Assembly: GCA_023853785.1 (NCBI GenBank)
Contig: JAJIRX010000590.1
Coordinates: 496,001 to 560,000, forward strand
Reading direction: 5' to 3'
Origin: Psilocybe azurescens
Taxonomy: Eukaryota; Basidiomycota; Agaricomycetes; Agaricales; Agrocybaceae
DNA: 64,000 nt
Part shown: in pieces, positions 10,030-21,201 of the stretch
Position numbering within the stretch: the stretch's first letter is position 1
Layout of the letters: each line of letters opens with the position of its first letter
Notes under the pieces: generated by a model
Databases searched by the model: none
The model's input: only the letters and a program-made list of their open reading frames with translations
What the model was told of the DNA's origin: nothing
Translations under genes and position numbers: made by a program

Positions 10030-11070
10030 AAAGTTAACCGTTAAAGCCTGAGGTTTGGTGATGGCAGAACGGCAACTATCGACAACTGTCGGACATCAAA
10101 CGCACAAAAACGTCTTATGAATGAACAACCCGGGGTTTCAAACAGCCTATCTAAAAACCCGGGGGTTCCTATTGGAAAATGGGGTTTGTAAATAGATTAA
10201 TCCTCAGGACTGGCTGGAATCCATTTCGTATCTTCCGCGCAAGCCGAGTACGTAGATCATTCAACATTTTTCATAGAAGTACATGCAGTCCAAGCACAGC
10301 TAGCTTAATTTGAATAGCTCTGAGGTACGTAGCCTAAGTAAGATGTTCTGTGTTTAGAACAAACATACGTGAACTTGGCTGGCCCATCCCTGACTGTAGC
10401 GGTCATTGAAGCCGACTCCGGTTCAGATACAAGCATATCAACCAGAGTATTTTGCCATTCCTTTGCGCTTTGTTTTTATCGATGAACCGAAAACCATCCG
10501 GTATGCTTATATGAAATGTCGATGCTAGAAGCTATCTTGCTCATTTATTCTCATCCAAGACGTCGTGAATTCATTCAACTTTGTGGGACACCACTGCTCT
10601 GGCGCTTCCGGATTCCCGGGACGCTTTTACTGGTATGGTGTATCACAGGATGTGGTATTAAAACATTCCCATTGTTAAAGCGATTCAGAATGATGCTGTA
10701 CAAGAAAAACTAGACTATATATACTCTTCTTGGTTCTATGATTAAAATATCCCGATTTAGAACCATCGTTAACTCCTCGCACCTAAAATAGATCTCTAGA
10801 ATTAAACGCCGGTGGACGACTGAAACGATTTGTCCTCCATCGGTCTGTCTATATAATGTGCATGATACTTCAACTTGCTCTCCAGTGATCTTCTCAAAGT
10901 TTCGCTTTAGAACCAGGTGAGCGGTCGGTCAGTCCTTCAGTCTATCATACTCTAATACTTACCGTCGCTCGAGTATCATCAGTTTACACGCATCCTATCC
11001 AATCAGTATGTGCGTTACTTGCATAAACATAGTGTAATCTTACATGAAACTTTTTCTTCTTCAGTTAAAA

Positions 11071-11301
11071 ATGTTTTCCTCTTCATCTTTAACTGCCTTC
11101 CTCGTCTCTGTGCTCATTGTTCAGGCCGTTGCATTACCCCAACTTGGAATCAAAAGCAGCGGCAACGCCAACTCTGGCAATGGAAGAATTCATAGCGGCA
11201 ACGGCGTCGGGGGAATCAACAATGGCAACAACAACGGGTGGTTGAATAATTATCACCGCCGTGAGCCGGGGCTACAATTTGGGAACCCTCAAACTTGCTG
11301 A
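11071..11301 (+). CDS. Secreted repeat-protein paralogue B, short
   Basis: A 76-residue frame with the same signal peptide as copy A (MFSSSSLTAFLVSVLIVQAVALPQ, with single changes) and the same Asn/Gly-rich stretch (NSGNGR, NNGNNNGW). It then has one dibasic unit (HRREPGLQFG) and stops at 11299. It lacks the Pro/Gly/His repeats of copy A. TATA and 5'-UTR intron are conserved, so transcription is plausible. It may be a degenerate paralogue or the ancestral single-unit form. Confidence 0.55.
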   Translation: MFSSSSLTAFLVSVLIVQAVALPQLGIKSSGNANSGNGRIHSGNGVGGINNGNNNGWLNNYHRREPGLQFGNPQTC

Positions 11302-11611
11302 TCAGCTATACAGGCGTCTTCCCATCTTGGCGGCGACATGCTTGTCGTCATCGTCATCGCCATTGTCGAACCCCCAGATCCCATTCCCACTGTTGTCGTC
11401 GACATTAACGCAGTCAGTCATCCTGTCGACGCCGTTTCCGCTGCTCGGTTTTCCAGCGTAGTTATTAGTTCTATTATTGGCTTCTTTGGTGGATCCAGAT
11501 TGCTTAATGGGTACAGTATACTGACGTTCCTGGGGACACTGGTGTTCCTTGGAATAAACGAGAATTCCAGCCGCAATGTTTATTGGTTCCCCTCTATTTT
11601 TGCAGACCTAT
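11297..11611 (-). pseudogene. Exon-like open frame without a start, possible small-protein remnant
   Basis: On the minus strand 105 codons stay open from a TATAG acceptor-like site at 11612 to a TGA at 11297-11299. They read VCKNRGEPINIAAGILVYS.., two cysteines, then SSGNGVDRMTD..NSGNGIWGFDNGDDDDDK. There is no ATG or signal exon upstream in any frame I could join. The SGNGV/NSGNG words echo the neighbouring secreted proteins. Family not recognised; this may be chance. Confidence 0.25.
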
Positions 11612-12470
11612 AGATGCAATTATATTACATATTATATCCAAATTTCAAGCCGATTGAATAGATTGATCAGGCTGTAGATCAGGACCAGACGAGAAAAATC
11701 GCTATTTTTGTACATCCCACTTTTCTTTCAGGGAATATTGCTTCATTGAGAAATTTTTTCGTTCAATAATTTACATCTTCCGTTAAAAATGCTTTTTACC
11801 TTTCAGATGCACTTTAAATGAAGAAAATACATGCTAAATTGACTCTGGAATTGACGAGGAGCTGAAGGCGTGACACGAGAGGACGTTGAAGAAGAGTAAG
11901 GTGATATCGCAATCAATTGATGGTGCGTGTGATGTGCTCGCAATGGCTTGTCCCAAGGAACCTCAATGTGACATTTGAACTTCTCACTTTATCTCATATT
12001 TTACACCATCCACATGGACTTCCTGCATTAATTTTTCGATAATTCGGTACTTTGTAATATCTAAATTAGTTCTATGTAGTTTTTCTTAGCTTAAATTTGA
12101 TCAGAATTACCATATCTTAAATGTTGTCTCAAGGAACGTCAGTATACTGTAATACTACCATTTCCACTAGTCCTGTTGCGTGCTCCTGAATGTTGGCTGA
12201 TGTGTGGGTTCTCCGCGCCATGTCGAGGATAGGCTACCACTCCCTCCTCCGGGTACAGGGTTGACCGTCTTATGAGGACGAGAGGGTTGAGGCCTGGAAC
12301 AGTCTCTCATGGGCGTTCTTCTGGTTACAGCAATTTATTTGCTACTCGGGGTTGATTCGGGGCCCATAGAGCTCTTGGGGCGCGGAGAGCTTTGGCGAAG
12401 ATTCGAAATGGAATCGGAATTGGGTCAGATGAGATAAGATTAGATCCGCACATACCGGCGCGGCAGGATC
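11612..12470. other. Intergenic spacer
   Basis: AT-rich, without a gene I can support. A 17-bp word at 11514-11530 (CAGTATACTGACGTTCC) recurs inverted at about 12133-12149. A GC-richer stretch at 12200-12440 carries no convincing frame. Confidence 0.35.
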
Positions 12471-12514
12471 ATGACGCGTCACGAGGGAATTGTTTTGTGA
12501 CGTCATGCTGGTTC
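12471..12514. repeat. 44-bp exact repeat, copy 2
   Basis: Same 44 bases as 9064-9107; here it is followed by GAATTCCG instead of CGTTTTCC, so identity stops exactly at the motif end. Confidence 0.75.
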
Positions 12515-13180
12515 GAATTCCGAGTACTGGTAAATAAATAATGCAAAGGTCGAACCACCGTCATTGCCGTCTTTCTCACCTCTCCAAAAGCCATCTATAA
12601 GCGCCTCGTACTCTCCTGAAACATAAAAGACATAAGAGCACGTCTGTCTGCCAAAAATCTACGACTTACGACGATATCAACGACAAGTCCAGGTTCGTAT
12701 TCATAATCATTCTATATGCAAACCGCATTCCGCAGTTTTCATTGTAGTTGTATCGAAGAACTGAAGTTGTTGCGATCAGATTGACCTTTTCCTCTGTCAT
12801 ACGCAACGCAACGAATTAACAAGCGCCGGCTTCCTACGAATAACTTGAATCTGACTACAACTTACACGTCTCGGAACGCCCTGGAATTCTGATTCGGATT
12901 ATCATAACGAAACGAAACTCTGCATTGTAAGACAATTTTACAAACATTCTGCGTCTTTGAAATCGAGTGAAAACATGTCTGACGGGAGTTTCTATCTTTT
13001 CCTTCCTTATCCCTCCTTCGTTCCTCCCACCCACTCCACTGCCTTTCTCGAAATTGCACTTCGTCGCTGGATATCTGTGCTTTTTGCTTTGCTCTTTTTT
13101 CAGGATCTGCAAACGTTGTATAACGAACGAAAGAAACACAAACACTTAACGCCCCCACTCGCACGAAAGAAACAATCATC
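12515..13180 (+). other. Promoter and probable 5'-UTR intron of the MARVEL-like gene
   Basis: CTATAAG near 12595 is followed by a possible donor (CAG|GTTCGT, about 12692) and an acceptor with a T-run (TTTTTTCAG, about 13103). This suggests one long 5'-UTR intron ending 80 bp before the ATG at 13181. Confidence 0.35.
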
Positions 13181-13872
13181 ATGGACGCCATCTTCAGAAG
13201 GGGTCATCCCAGTGAGTAATTTATTTCTCATCCCACACGATTCCCTCCCTCTCTGACCTCTACCCTCCTCTTCCTCCTCCGCAGTCATGTTCGGAGCTCT
13301 CGTAGTGTTTTCCATCATTGAGATGTGCATAGCAGCCTGGCTGACCGCGCGCTACAACACCCACCACAACAACCTCAACTCGGACCTCCGTGCACGCGTC
13401 CGGTACCTCCTCTTCGTCTCTATCTGGACCATTATATTCTGCTCGGCATATTTGGTAATGTTCTTAATTGCCGCAGGGAATGCGTTGGTGGGTGTGGCGT
13501 CGCATTTCCTCTTGTGAGTTGTGTCTCAGAAATTTACTTATTATATAGCTGATGTTTGCGATTTCTTTCCTCTTTACCCCCTTCTCCCTCTTTCGCGGTT
13601 GAAACGTTGTTTCCTTGCATTGTGATTGTAGCTTGGCGGTGACGTGGATCCTGTGGCTCGCAGCAGCTGCGGCAATCACCCAAACGCTCGGAGGCTCGCT
13701 TAATTGCAGCACGCAGATCGTGTTCGTCTACTGCGGACAGCTGAATGCCCTCGAAGGCTTTGCGTGGCTGATTTGGGTGCTGCTGACGTTTGCGCTCATC
13801 GCTGTGCTCGTACGCGGGATCCGGTCTGCGAAGAATGGGGATGGGTATTCGGCAGCGCTGTATGACGCTTAA
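13181..13872 (+). CDS. Four-helix membrane protein, MARVEL-like
   Basis: Three exons (introns 13212-13284 and 13514-13631) give 166 residues with four hydrophobic segments: MFGALVVFSIIEMCIAAWL; a second after the RARVRYLL loop (FVSIWTIIFCSAYLVMFLIA); a third (LAVTWILWLAAAAAITQTL); and the last (EGFAWLIWVLLTFALIAVLV). The NTHHNNLNSDLRARVRY loop between helices 1 and 2 and the Cys pair between helices 3 and 4 (NCSTQIVFVYCGQ) are typical of small fungal MARVEL-domain proteins, thought to act in membrane organisation. The tail is short and charged. Frame and splice sites are clean. The exact role is unknown. Confidence 0.75.
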
Positions 13873-14964
13873 AGGATTTCCTTCCCATATCCGGGGTTCC
13901 CGTCCGTTATTTTCCGTGTCCCGACCGTACGACCCGCCCTATCCATTCAAATTTGTGCATGATCACTGAGACCCTATGTCCATCTACGACCCACACCCAC
14001 GCACATGATCACGCCTAACGTTCTAATATTTGCCCAATCCTCAATCCCCAGCCGTACATCTTCATTCTTCTTTTTTATTAATTACACCTTGACGTCCAAT
14101 CCTGGAACAAATGACGGCCACCGGTCCACTTCTTGCAGCTTGCTACGTAGGACTGGGATTTGTCATGGAGGGACGGACGTTCCTACTACTTACACTTTCT
14201 ACTAACCCTGTTACTTCGTCCTTACCTCTCCTTTTTTTCTCCCTTCTTATCCCTTTGCGTTGGAGTTTCCAATTTTTTCTGTCTAGCCCGCTTACCCACT
14301 TCCCTCCCACTCCCCCTTGTTCGTCTACTTTCGAGCCTACTTTATTTTGTGCTTTCAATTTCCAAATTTGTACAGTGGTTCTCTTCTCTTTTATTATCTT
14401 TCGAACTCTTTCTTGCTGTATGACCCTTACTTAGGCCACGGTGTATTTGTATTAATTAATGTCTTTTCTTTCTTATTTTTTGTCTTTTCTTTTCCTGGAG
14501 TTCTGACGATCGGCATTGGTCCGGTTTGTGGTCGATCGATCAAAGCATACGTCAAGTTACTTACGTATTGGATATCCCGTATTGGATATCCCGCACACGT
14601 GATGGTATGGACAGGGGCTCATGAAAATACGGTTTACTAGAGTCTAGTTAGTACCTGTTAGTACTTAACGTTCAGGTAAGGACGCTGGTAGTACCACTTT
14701 TATTGGACACTTTCTAGAGATGGATTAATCATTCTTCATTTTACATATAACCTCCTTTTTTCTGTTTCATTGATGTGTGGACCTATCCCATTTGCAGTTT
14801 CGAAAATTGCGAAGATCTTTGCTAGAAGACTTTGAAGAGTAAAGTGTCATAGCGAGGAATGGATAGCATTACAGTGCCGGCGCAAACGCAACTACGGAAA
14901 GAAATCGCACCCATTGGGATTCATGACATGACGTTGAGTGGCCGTTACGTCCCGTCTTTGCCTC
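13873..14964. other. 3' flank and spacer with a pyrimidine-rich tract
   Basis: 14190-14430 is strongly C/T-rich with several spurious frames. A short direct repeat (TATTGGATATCCCG) occurs twice around 14565-14593. No gene is supported. Confidence 0.4.
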
Positions 14965-15069
14965 GTGCACTTGAGTCGGGTGAAAGCGATCCGTTCTGTG
15001 CACTTTAGTCGGGAAAAACCGATCCGTTTTGTGCACTTGAGTCGGGTAAAAGCAATCCATGTTGTGCAT
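14965..15069. repeat. 33-bp tandem repeat, about 3.2 copies
   Basis: Units at 14965-14997, 14998-15030 and 15031-15063 start GTGCACTT(G/T)AGTCGGG; a partial fourth follows. As 33 is 11 codons, the minus strand encodes an 11-residue peptide repeat (HKTDRFFPTKV-like) in an open frame from an ATG at 15069 to a stop at 14869. Confidence 0.8.
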
Positions 15070-15599
15070 GGGCGAGGTCCGGAGGTGTAAGTAAGATCAC
15101 AGAAGTTTGCGTAGCCCATAACATGTAACTCCATTCATCTACTCCGTTGAAAGCGATGCCAAGAGCAAGGTGGGAACTTCGATTTAAGCGGCCTCTTCTT
15201 GTGATTGATTAGACGCCTGTTTGGGCGCTCGCATTACGTGCAGCTGTAGATTTCCATACACCGTGGATTATATCTCGGTGAAAAACAATAGCGACGATCG
15301 TAATCAATTGAGCGCATATGAATCTCTTGCTTCTAGTACACACGCGTTAGGTGTATGCGTAGTTTTCCATACACCGTTGGCCTATTAGTCTAGATACATG
15401 CCTCGAACAAAGGTACTCCCATCTCAGGGATTCAGAAAAAAATATATAAAGCCTAAATTTATGCTCTGTCTCTCCAGTTCATCAACTCTTACACTTGTTT
15501 TCTCACAATACTCAGGTAATTACCATCTCAAGTCTCTGTTGCAGACAACACATTCTTCTCTGTACTGATCCCCTACGTTGCTTAATCAGACATTCAAAA
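15070..15599 (+). promoter_or_regulatory. Upstream region of the small secreted protein, TATA at about 15441
   Basis: ATATATAAAG at 15441-15450 lies about 150 bp before the ATG at 15600, followed by a pyrimidine-rich leader. Two copies of CCATACACCG.TGG-like sequence occur at about 15253 and 15371, possibly regulatory. Confidence 0.4.
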
Positions 15600-16049
15600 A
15601 TGCAATTCTCTTTCGCCACCATCGCCGCCATCTTCATCGCTGGTGCTCATCTCGTCGGTGCCTCTCCCGCCCCCGCTGAGGCCGCGACAGACGGCGATTT
15701 GACGGCCCAGGCCGCACCTTTTGGTGTCAACATCGGCACCACGTTCAACAATATAGTTGCATGGGTCGACGGACAAAGCAAGTGCAACAATGTTGTCATT
15801 GCGGCCGTACGTCCTTCGGGCAGAGTCTTTATTGCACAAAGATACTTACACACCGCTGTTGCGTATTTTTAGAAGGGCACCAATCCCTGCGGTCACTCTT
15901 TCAACCTCAACGGCAGATCCTTCACGCTCAATGGCTGCGGCGGACCTCTTTGGGTCACCCAGGGCAGTTCCAACACGTTCTGGGCCAACTGTGGCTCGTT
16001 GGGCGAGGCGGACGTGTGCGGTGTCCAAACCAACTACCACTGTCTCTAG
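15600..16049 (+). CDS. Small cysteine-rich secreted protein
   Basis: Two exons (intron 15807-15872) encode 127 residues. The signal peptide is MQFSFATIAAIFIAGAHLVG followed by ASPAPAEA. The mature part has six cysteines (SKCNN, NPCGH, NGCGG, ANCGS, DVCGV, YHCL at the C terminus), consistent with three disulfides, and FTLNGCGGPLWVTQGS in the middle. There is no KR/RR processing site in the mature part. It resembles generic small secreted or effector-like proteins of basidiomycetes; I recognise no named family. TATA box and short intron suggest a functional gene. Confidence 0.7.
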
Positions 16050-16971
16050 ATTCTCATGGCTAATGAGTTAAAGGTGTTAGATAGTAATATTCTTTCACTA
16101 GTATAGCGGTCCTTGAGCTGAAAGTAGGAGTGTATTGTGACGGAGGTTTATTGAAAAAATACACGTTTTCTGAATGACCTTGCATTTGATGGTGCAGTCT
16201 TTGACACTGTGCGGGATGATACACTCAATCAGAACGATAACATGTGTGCTAATGCTCCATTACTCTCCCAAATGGAATTTAATATAAACAAGCCTACCGA
16301 CCTGATAGATTTGATTGAATATAATCAACAAATTTGTGTAAGTAAAAGCCTATACCGTTGTAATCACGTGACATAAGTTCGAACTGCGAATCCTCTTTGA
16401 TTTCAAAAATTTCAACTTATCAGAACTTAGAAGTCAAACATCCACATGCTTGTCGTCACTCGTGAAAAATCTCGCACGATACTAAAAATCCTGGCGTATA
16501 AAATGACCACATTTGCTCCCATTTCAACGCTGTACATCAAAAATCCGTCATAAGGAAAACGGCGTCATGGGCTAGCCGTTCATCCCAAGTTCGTCCTCCC
16601 TTGTAATACGTATAAACTTGTAGGTTCTAAAACAACGACCACCTGACGACCACATTTTCAGCAACGCATCTTGCTTGTTATTAATCACATATTTTAATGA
16701 AGCGCAAGCTGTGCCAGGCACTCTACTACCTGGGACAGCCACACATCTTCTAACTGCTGTGCCAATGCTATGCAACGTGCAAAGTACAATAGAGCGGTCA
16801 AGTCCTTGTCTTTGACCTCGTGATGGTGTGATGTTTTTATTTTGGGAGGCCAAGGTCGGCGGTGATGAGGGGCTTATGTACTCAGGGTCTTCTTTCTCCT
16901 CGTTTAGCACAGTTTCCCTTCCCAAGGCCCTCTGACTCTTAACTAGAGATACTCTCGTACAGAATCCATCG
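16050..16971. other. Intergenic spacer before the motif-protein cluster
   Basis: AT-rich to about 16560. The minus frame at 16572-17024 overlaps the start of the next gene and looks spurious. GTATAAAA at about 16496 may be a distal TATA. Confidence 0.35.
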
Positions 16972-17535
16972 ATGGGTTTCTTCCAGGGCGCTACGGGCGT
17001 TACCATCAACGGAGGGACTTTCACCCATGTAAACGGGAGTATGCGTGTTTTTGATCAGAGTCGACACACTACGAATATCAATTCTTACAATTCCAACCAC
17101 ACTACAACGTTGAACTCGAATAACGACAACTCTGTAACTTCCTGTGAGTAGTCGAGTGTTCGTTGAGCTTCCCGATGCTTATTAACAATGCTGATTTGCA
17201 GTTGGTCAAAGTGGTAGCAATCGCACTCCTCTACGGCGAGGCCAACGAGATAGGATAGCCTCCGGGTCCGACGAGTCTGCACGTATGTTTCTCACATATA
17301 TGGATATTAAAATGGCTCGTAAACTCGTCTATTAGAGAATAACGAAGACGTCGCGCAATACTTCCCGCCATCTACTGCCCATCCTATGATACTAGCTCAA
17401 CAAGGACATCTTGATGGACCAGCGATTATCCAAAACGTTGATTCTTTCAATGTCCAAAATTATCGTGAGGGCAACTCAAACAACGACTATTCAGAGCAAT
17501 ATGGCACGAACTTTTTCATACAAGCAACATTGTAG
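16972..17535 (+). CDS. Motif protein 1, F-x-I-N-G-G motif plus Asn-rich NDNS repeats
   Basis: Three exons (introns 17144-17201 and 17283-17335) give 150 residues. The N terminus is MGFFQGATGVTINGGTFTHV, the motif shared with later genes in the cluster. It is followed by an Asn/Thr-rich stretch with NINSYNSNH and LNSNNDNSV, then a basic segment (TPLRRGQRDR). A second Asn-rich unit near the end (FNVQNYREGNSNNDYSE) echoes the first. There are no catalytic residues or membrane segments. The stop (TTG TAG) is 134 bp before the next ATG, so proteins 1 and 2 could be parts of one gene, but I found no in-frame splice joining them. Function unknown; alternation of hydrophobic residues with Gly/Asn suggests beta-arch assembly (inference). 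Confidence 0.6.
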
Positions 17536-17669
17536 GTCTGATGCCTTATTTCCTAGGGGTACCTTCTCGTCGAGCGGGGAAAGCGAGGAGAAGATACGAG
17601 GAGCCTAGTCGTCACGAAGGTAGAGTGCTACGCTGCTTACGAGGGAAATCAATGTGTTTGACAGTTTCA

Positions 17670-18809
17670 ATGGCAGACGAGGATCCTGATTCCATGTATT
17701 CAGCAGGTCGGAGTGGCAATAGGCCTCGACGCGGGCCTCAAAGAAACCCTGTGAGAGCCCCACAACCCGGGGAAAGACCGCACTCTCAGCAGACGCTGTC
17801 GAGCAACTCATATATCCATCAAAATGGCGCTCGATATTTGGCTCAACACGGGCCGAATGATATCTCAGGGTTTACTCCACCGATGCAGGAGCATTTCACT
17901 AAACTTATGGAGATGGTCGCACAACAAACGGCGGGGCCACCCCGTGCAGAGTATGCTATACCGTCATATCACCCGCAGCCATCCTGGTATCAAAAAGAGA
18001 ACGGTGTTGAGGACAATGACAAAGCTGAGGAGGATGCCGATAAGGATGGCGCAGATGAGGAGGTAGGAGAGGGGGAGGAAGCAGAGGAAGAGGACCAGGA
18101 CCAGGATCAGGATCAGGAGGAAGAGGAAGAGGAATGGTCAGACGCCGATGACGAGGATACTCGAATGACCGACCTTCCAACCGGACTGGCCAAGTTATCA
18201 CTCAACGAGGAGCTTCATCCAGCATTCTCTCGTGTGAAATTTGATCCTAAGCTCCAGCCTACCGGGTCTGGTAATTACTCTCAACCCCTCGCAACCCCGC
18301 CGATGGAACCTCGACAATCGCGAAGTACTCAGGATATCCCTTCCCAATTGAAGCAGCCGTTTGTTATGACCGCACCCAGTGATAATCCGTCTCATTATTT
18401 ACCGCCGTCCACTTTGATGCATCATCCCCAATCTGGACCTCCTTTCACTTCGTTTATGCAATCCCAATCAAATCGTAACCATGATCAATTCTCTGATATG
18501 TCTGCTTTCCATCTTGGCGGAGCCGCCATAAACAGAAGGCCCACTTTCAATGTCATAAACGGCGTCTACGAAAAGGTGGATAGGACCTCGCATATTGTCA
18601 ACGTAGGGTCAGGCAACGTCAACAATACGTTGATCAAGGATTCAAATAATGATAATTCGATCCAGAACTTTGCAGGTCAAGGTGTGTGCCAGGTCTGAGC
18701 TGCAATTACGCGGCTTGCATGTTAATCGTGTGTTGATTGTTCCGTTTTGACGGCTGCAGCAAACGGTGTCCCAAAGCGAAGGCTCGGTCGTGAGATCCGG
18801 CGCCAATGA
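17670..18809 (+). CDS. Motif protein 2, disordered with acidic tract and C-terminal NDNS motif
   Basis: Starting at ATG 17670 (MADEDPDSMYSAGRSG), two exons with intron 18682-18759 give 353 residues. The protein is largely disordered: Gln/Pro-rich, then a long Asp/Glu/Gln tract at about residues 115-165, then Pro/Ser/Met-rich. The C terminus carries PTFNVINGVYEKVDR, NVGSGNVNN and SNNDNSIQNF and ends in a basic tail (PKRRLGREIRRQ). The same arrangement (Gly-Asn unit, NDNS, basic tail after a late intron) closes the next two genes, which supports the last intron. I recognise no enzymatic domain. Confidence 0.6.
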
Positions 18810-19361
18810 GATGCACAGAATCATGATAATTTGGGGGCTTGAAATGCAGACATGGAAGAAAAGGTCGCCATGGTTTTCGATCTTATACACATAGGTAATC
18901 ATTTCCGCGTTGGCATGTATGAATGTAAATCAAGTGCAACCCTTCTTGGGATATTCTACCACTAGTAGTATGACGATTGTGATACATGACGTACTCGCTC
19001 AATTGACTAACACAACCACTTTCGCAAAACCTCCATTATGCACAGGTTTCTAGTGAACATTTTGCTTTGCATTATTTTATTAGGCAGCACAAAGATATGC
19101 ATAACCTAAAGCTGTGCATTCCGTGGCTCGTGGCACAAGCTCATTCGTTGTGATTGGCCATGTATCTGCCGAAGACGGCTGTGTTTGCAAGCCAACTACA
19201 CTTCAGCCTGAATGTGTGCATAAAAGTTAATAGTCCACTCACTGGTAGTATAAGTATGAGTCCTTGGAAGCGTTCGTTATAGTCGTGCCATATCTACCTC
19301 CCATCTCTCTTTCCACAACAATACAACCACGCTCACTCCAAGTCGGACTGGGGACAACGGC
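18810..19361. other. Spacer upstream of motif protein 3
   Basis: No gene seen; AT-rich with GCATAAAAG near 19219, about 140 bp before the next ATG. Confidence 0.35.
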
Positions 19362-20746
19362 ATGCCCCAATCGTCCAAGATCGATACTGCCCTGGATGCC
19401 GCCAACTTCATTGTGTCCCGTCTTCAAACTATCGGCACAGTGTCAGGGCTTCCTTTTATCCACCAGGCTGCAGGACTTGCGGTTCGAATTTTTCAACTTA
19501 TTCAGGTAGGTCATCCGAGAACGGAGGGTCTCATGTGTTGGGCGCTTAGATCTTATGGTTCTTTCAAGGACGTCAGAGAAAACAATTCGGAATTCAAGGA
19601 TCTCGCTATTGATGCCTGTGGTCTGGTGTATACATTAATCTTGGAATGCGAAAATATCAGAAAAGACGGCCATGGTATCCCCCAACGCATCCAGGATCAC
19701 TCAAGGCAGCTCGTTGAGTGAGTATTCTCTCATTACTGCTCGCTTTGTTAATAATACTAAGAAATTGCCACTTGGTAGAAATTTACGAGTTATAGAGATT
19801 TTCACGAGGGAGAGACTAAAGCGTAGTCTGGTCAAGAAACTGATTTATCGATCTAGAGATCGCAACGACATTGCCCGTTTTCGGACTCTACTTAGACAGT
19901 CGTTGGATATTTTCGGTGTAAGTTGCCCTTTATCTTCTATTTTTCGGTGATTTACATTACATACCTGCATTGTAGATTCAAACGAACATGTCAATACAGC
20001 AAAATATTCAACAGCTCATGGGTGAGTTGAGGCAACAGCGGGAAGAGATCAGGGATGCCAGGATCAAACAAGATAAAGAAAGGCGTCATGCCGAGGAGGA
20101 TCTTGCTTCCAGAATAGAGATATTGCGCATCCAGGAAGAAGAGAGCAAAGAAGAGAGAGATAGAGCAGCTCGTAACGTTGAACATGACATTTTCGACCTA
20201 AAGAACTCGAAGAAAGCAACAAACACTAATGTGAATGCCAAGAGAACGAAGGCGAAGGCCGATGTTCATCTCCAAGAGATTAAAGAGGAGAGGGATCATA
20301 TTCAAAGAGAACGTGACGAATTGGCCGACCAACTGAAGAGGAGCACTCCCTTTCCACAACCCTTTCCACAGCCATGTTCTCAACCATATCCCCAGCCGTA
20401 TCCTCGGTTATATCCTCAGCCATTTGCACCTGGATCTCCATCTCCTGGAATTCTATATGACCCTTACTCATATTACCCGCTTTCACCACACGAAAAAATT
20501 CCCACTTTTTGGCGCAGTCAAATATATCGCTTGGTGGATCCTCAGGAGGTGCACCCTCGCTCGCAGGAACCTCGCCTGTGTATGTTACCAATTGGAACTC
20601 AGGTAACATCACTCATCATAACATTGAGAACGTTGGCAACGATAATTCCGTACAGAAAGTGATTGGTGCGTATCATACTCGCTCTCACCTTGTATATTTA
20701 TCTAATATTGTATAAAGCATCCCCGCGCAAACGTCGTGTAACTTAA
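19362..20746 (+). CDS. Helical-bundle (MLKL/HeLo-like) and coiled-coil protein with GN/NDNS tail, paralogue 1
   Basis: Six exons (19362-19505, 19569-19717, 19779-19917, 19976-20516, 20567-20665, 20718-20746) give 366 residues in a consistent frame. Residues 1-160 are helical: GLPFIHQAAGLAVRIFQLIQ, then VRENNSEFKDLAIDA, NIRKDGHG, a Lys/Arg-rich helix (RLKRSLVKKLIYRSRDRND) and RFRTLLRQSLDIFG. This is the pattern of basidiomycete proteins annotated with an MLKL/HeLo-like four-helix N-terminal domain. A charged coiled coil follows (RQQREEIRDARIKQDKERRH), then a Pro/Gln/Tyr-rich linker (PFPQPFPQP). The tail has NWNSGNITHHNIENVGNDNS and a basic end (SPRKRRVT). The intron at 20517-20566 uses a weak GTCAAA donor; the alternative is a one-base frameshift in T5 at 20506-20510. 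Exons 2 and 3 (149 and 139 nt) match paralogue 2 exactly. Confidence 0.65.
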
Positions 20747-21201
20747 CTGCGTCTTTGGTGTTCTCATGACGAATGTTACTTGTTACCCTTGGTTCCCTTA
20801 TCGTCTCCTGATCTTGTTCTTTGTTTTCTTAGACCCATGCATAGTACGCACTGTGAACAAGGGACCCTCAAGCGATACATCTGTATAGTTCCCGCCAGGA
20901 CATCGTGTGTGATCTTCATAGAATTGACTTGTTCCTAAAGTAATTTGTTAATTGAATTGTTCCTAAAATAATTTGTTATAGCATCGAATCAATCAACATA
21001 TTTATTGTGGCCGACTGCTGGGCAATGGCTTCTCTCTTTTAGATGATCGCCACTGTGCTTGGTTACGAAATGTCGGCATCACTACAAAATGGCACGAATT
21101 GACAACGCCGTGCGAAGAAACGACATACAGAGACACTGTCCCGATCTCTTCTCATCGATTCTTAGATCCCCGCCTCGTACGCGTATTCAATCTCTCTTAG
21201 T
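20747..21201. other. Spacer upstream of motif protein 4
   Basis: No gene seen. TTGTTAATTGAATTGTTCC-type repeats occur around 20940-20980. Confidence 0.35.

Larger units (their letters stand above)
9107..12514. repeat. Tandem duplication, unit B
   Basis: Second copy of the 6850-9107 block. The F-box start codon is lost here (reads ACG-TAA on the minus strand). About 0.77 kb (9263-10029) absent from unit A interrupts it, and homology ends soon after the short secreted-protein frame near 11290. Confidence 0.65.

Noticed and set aside
14111..14434. Several overlapping Phe/Leu/Ser-rich frames after the MARVEL-like gene
   Set aside because: They are translations of a C/T-rich tract and occur in all three frames.
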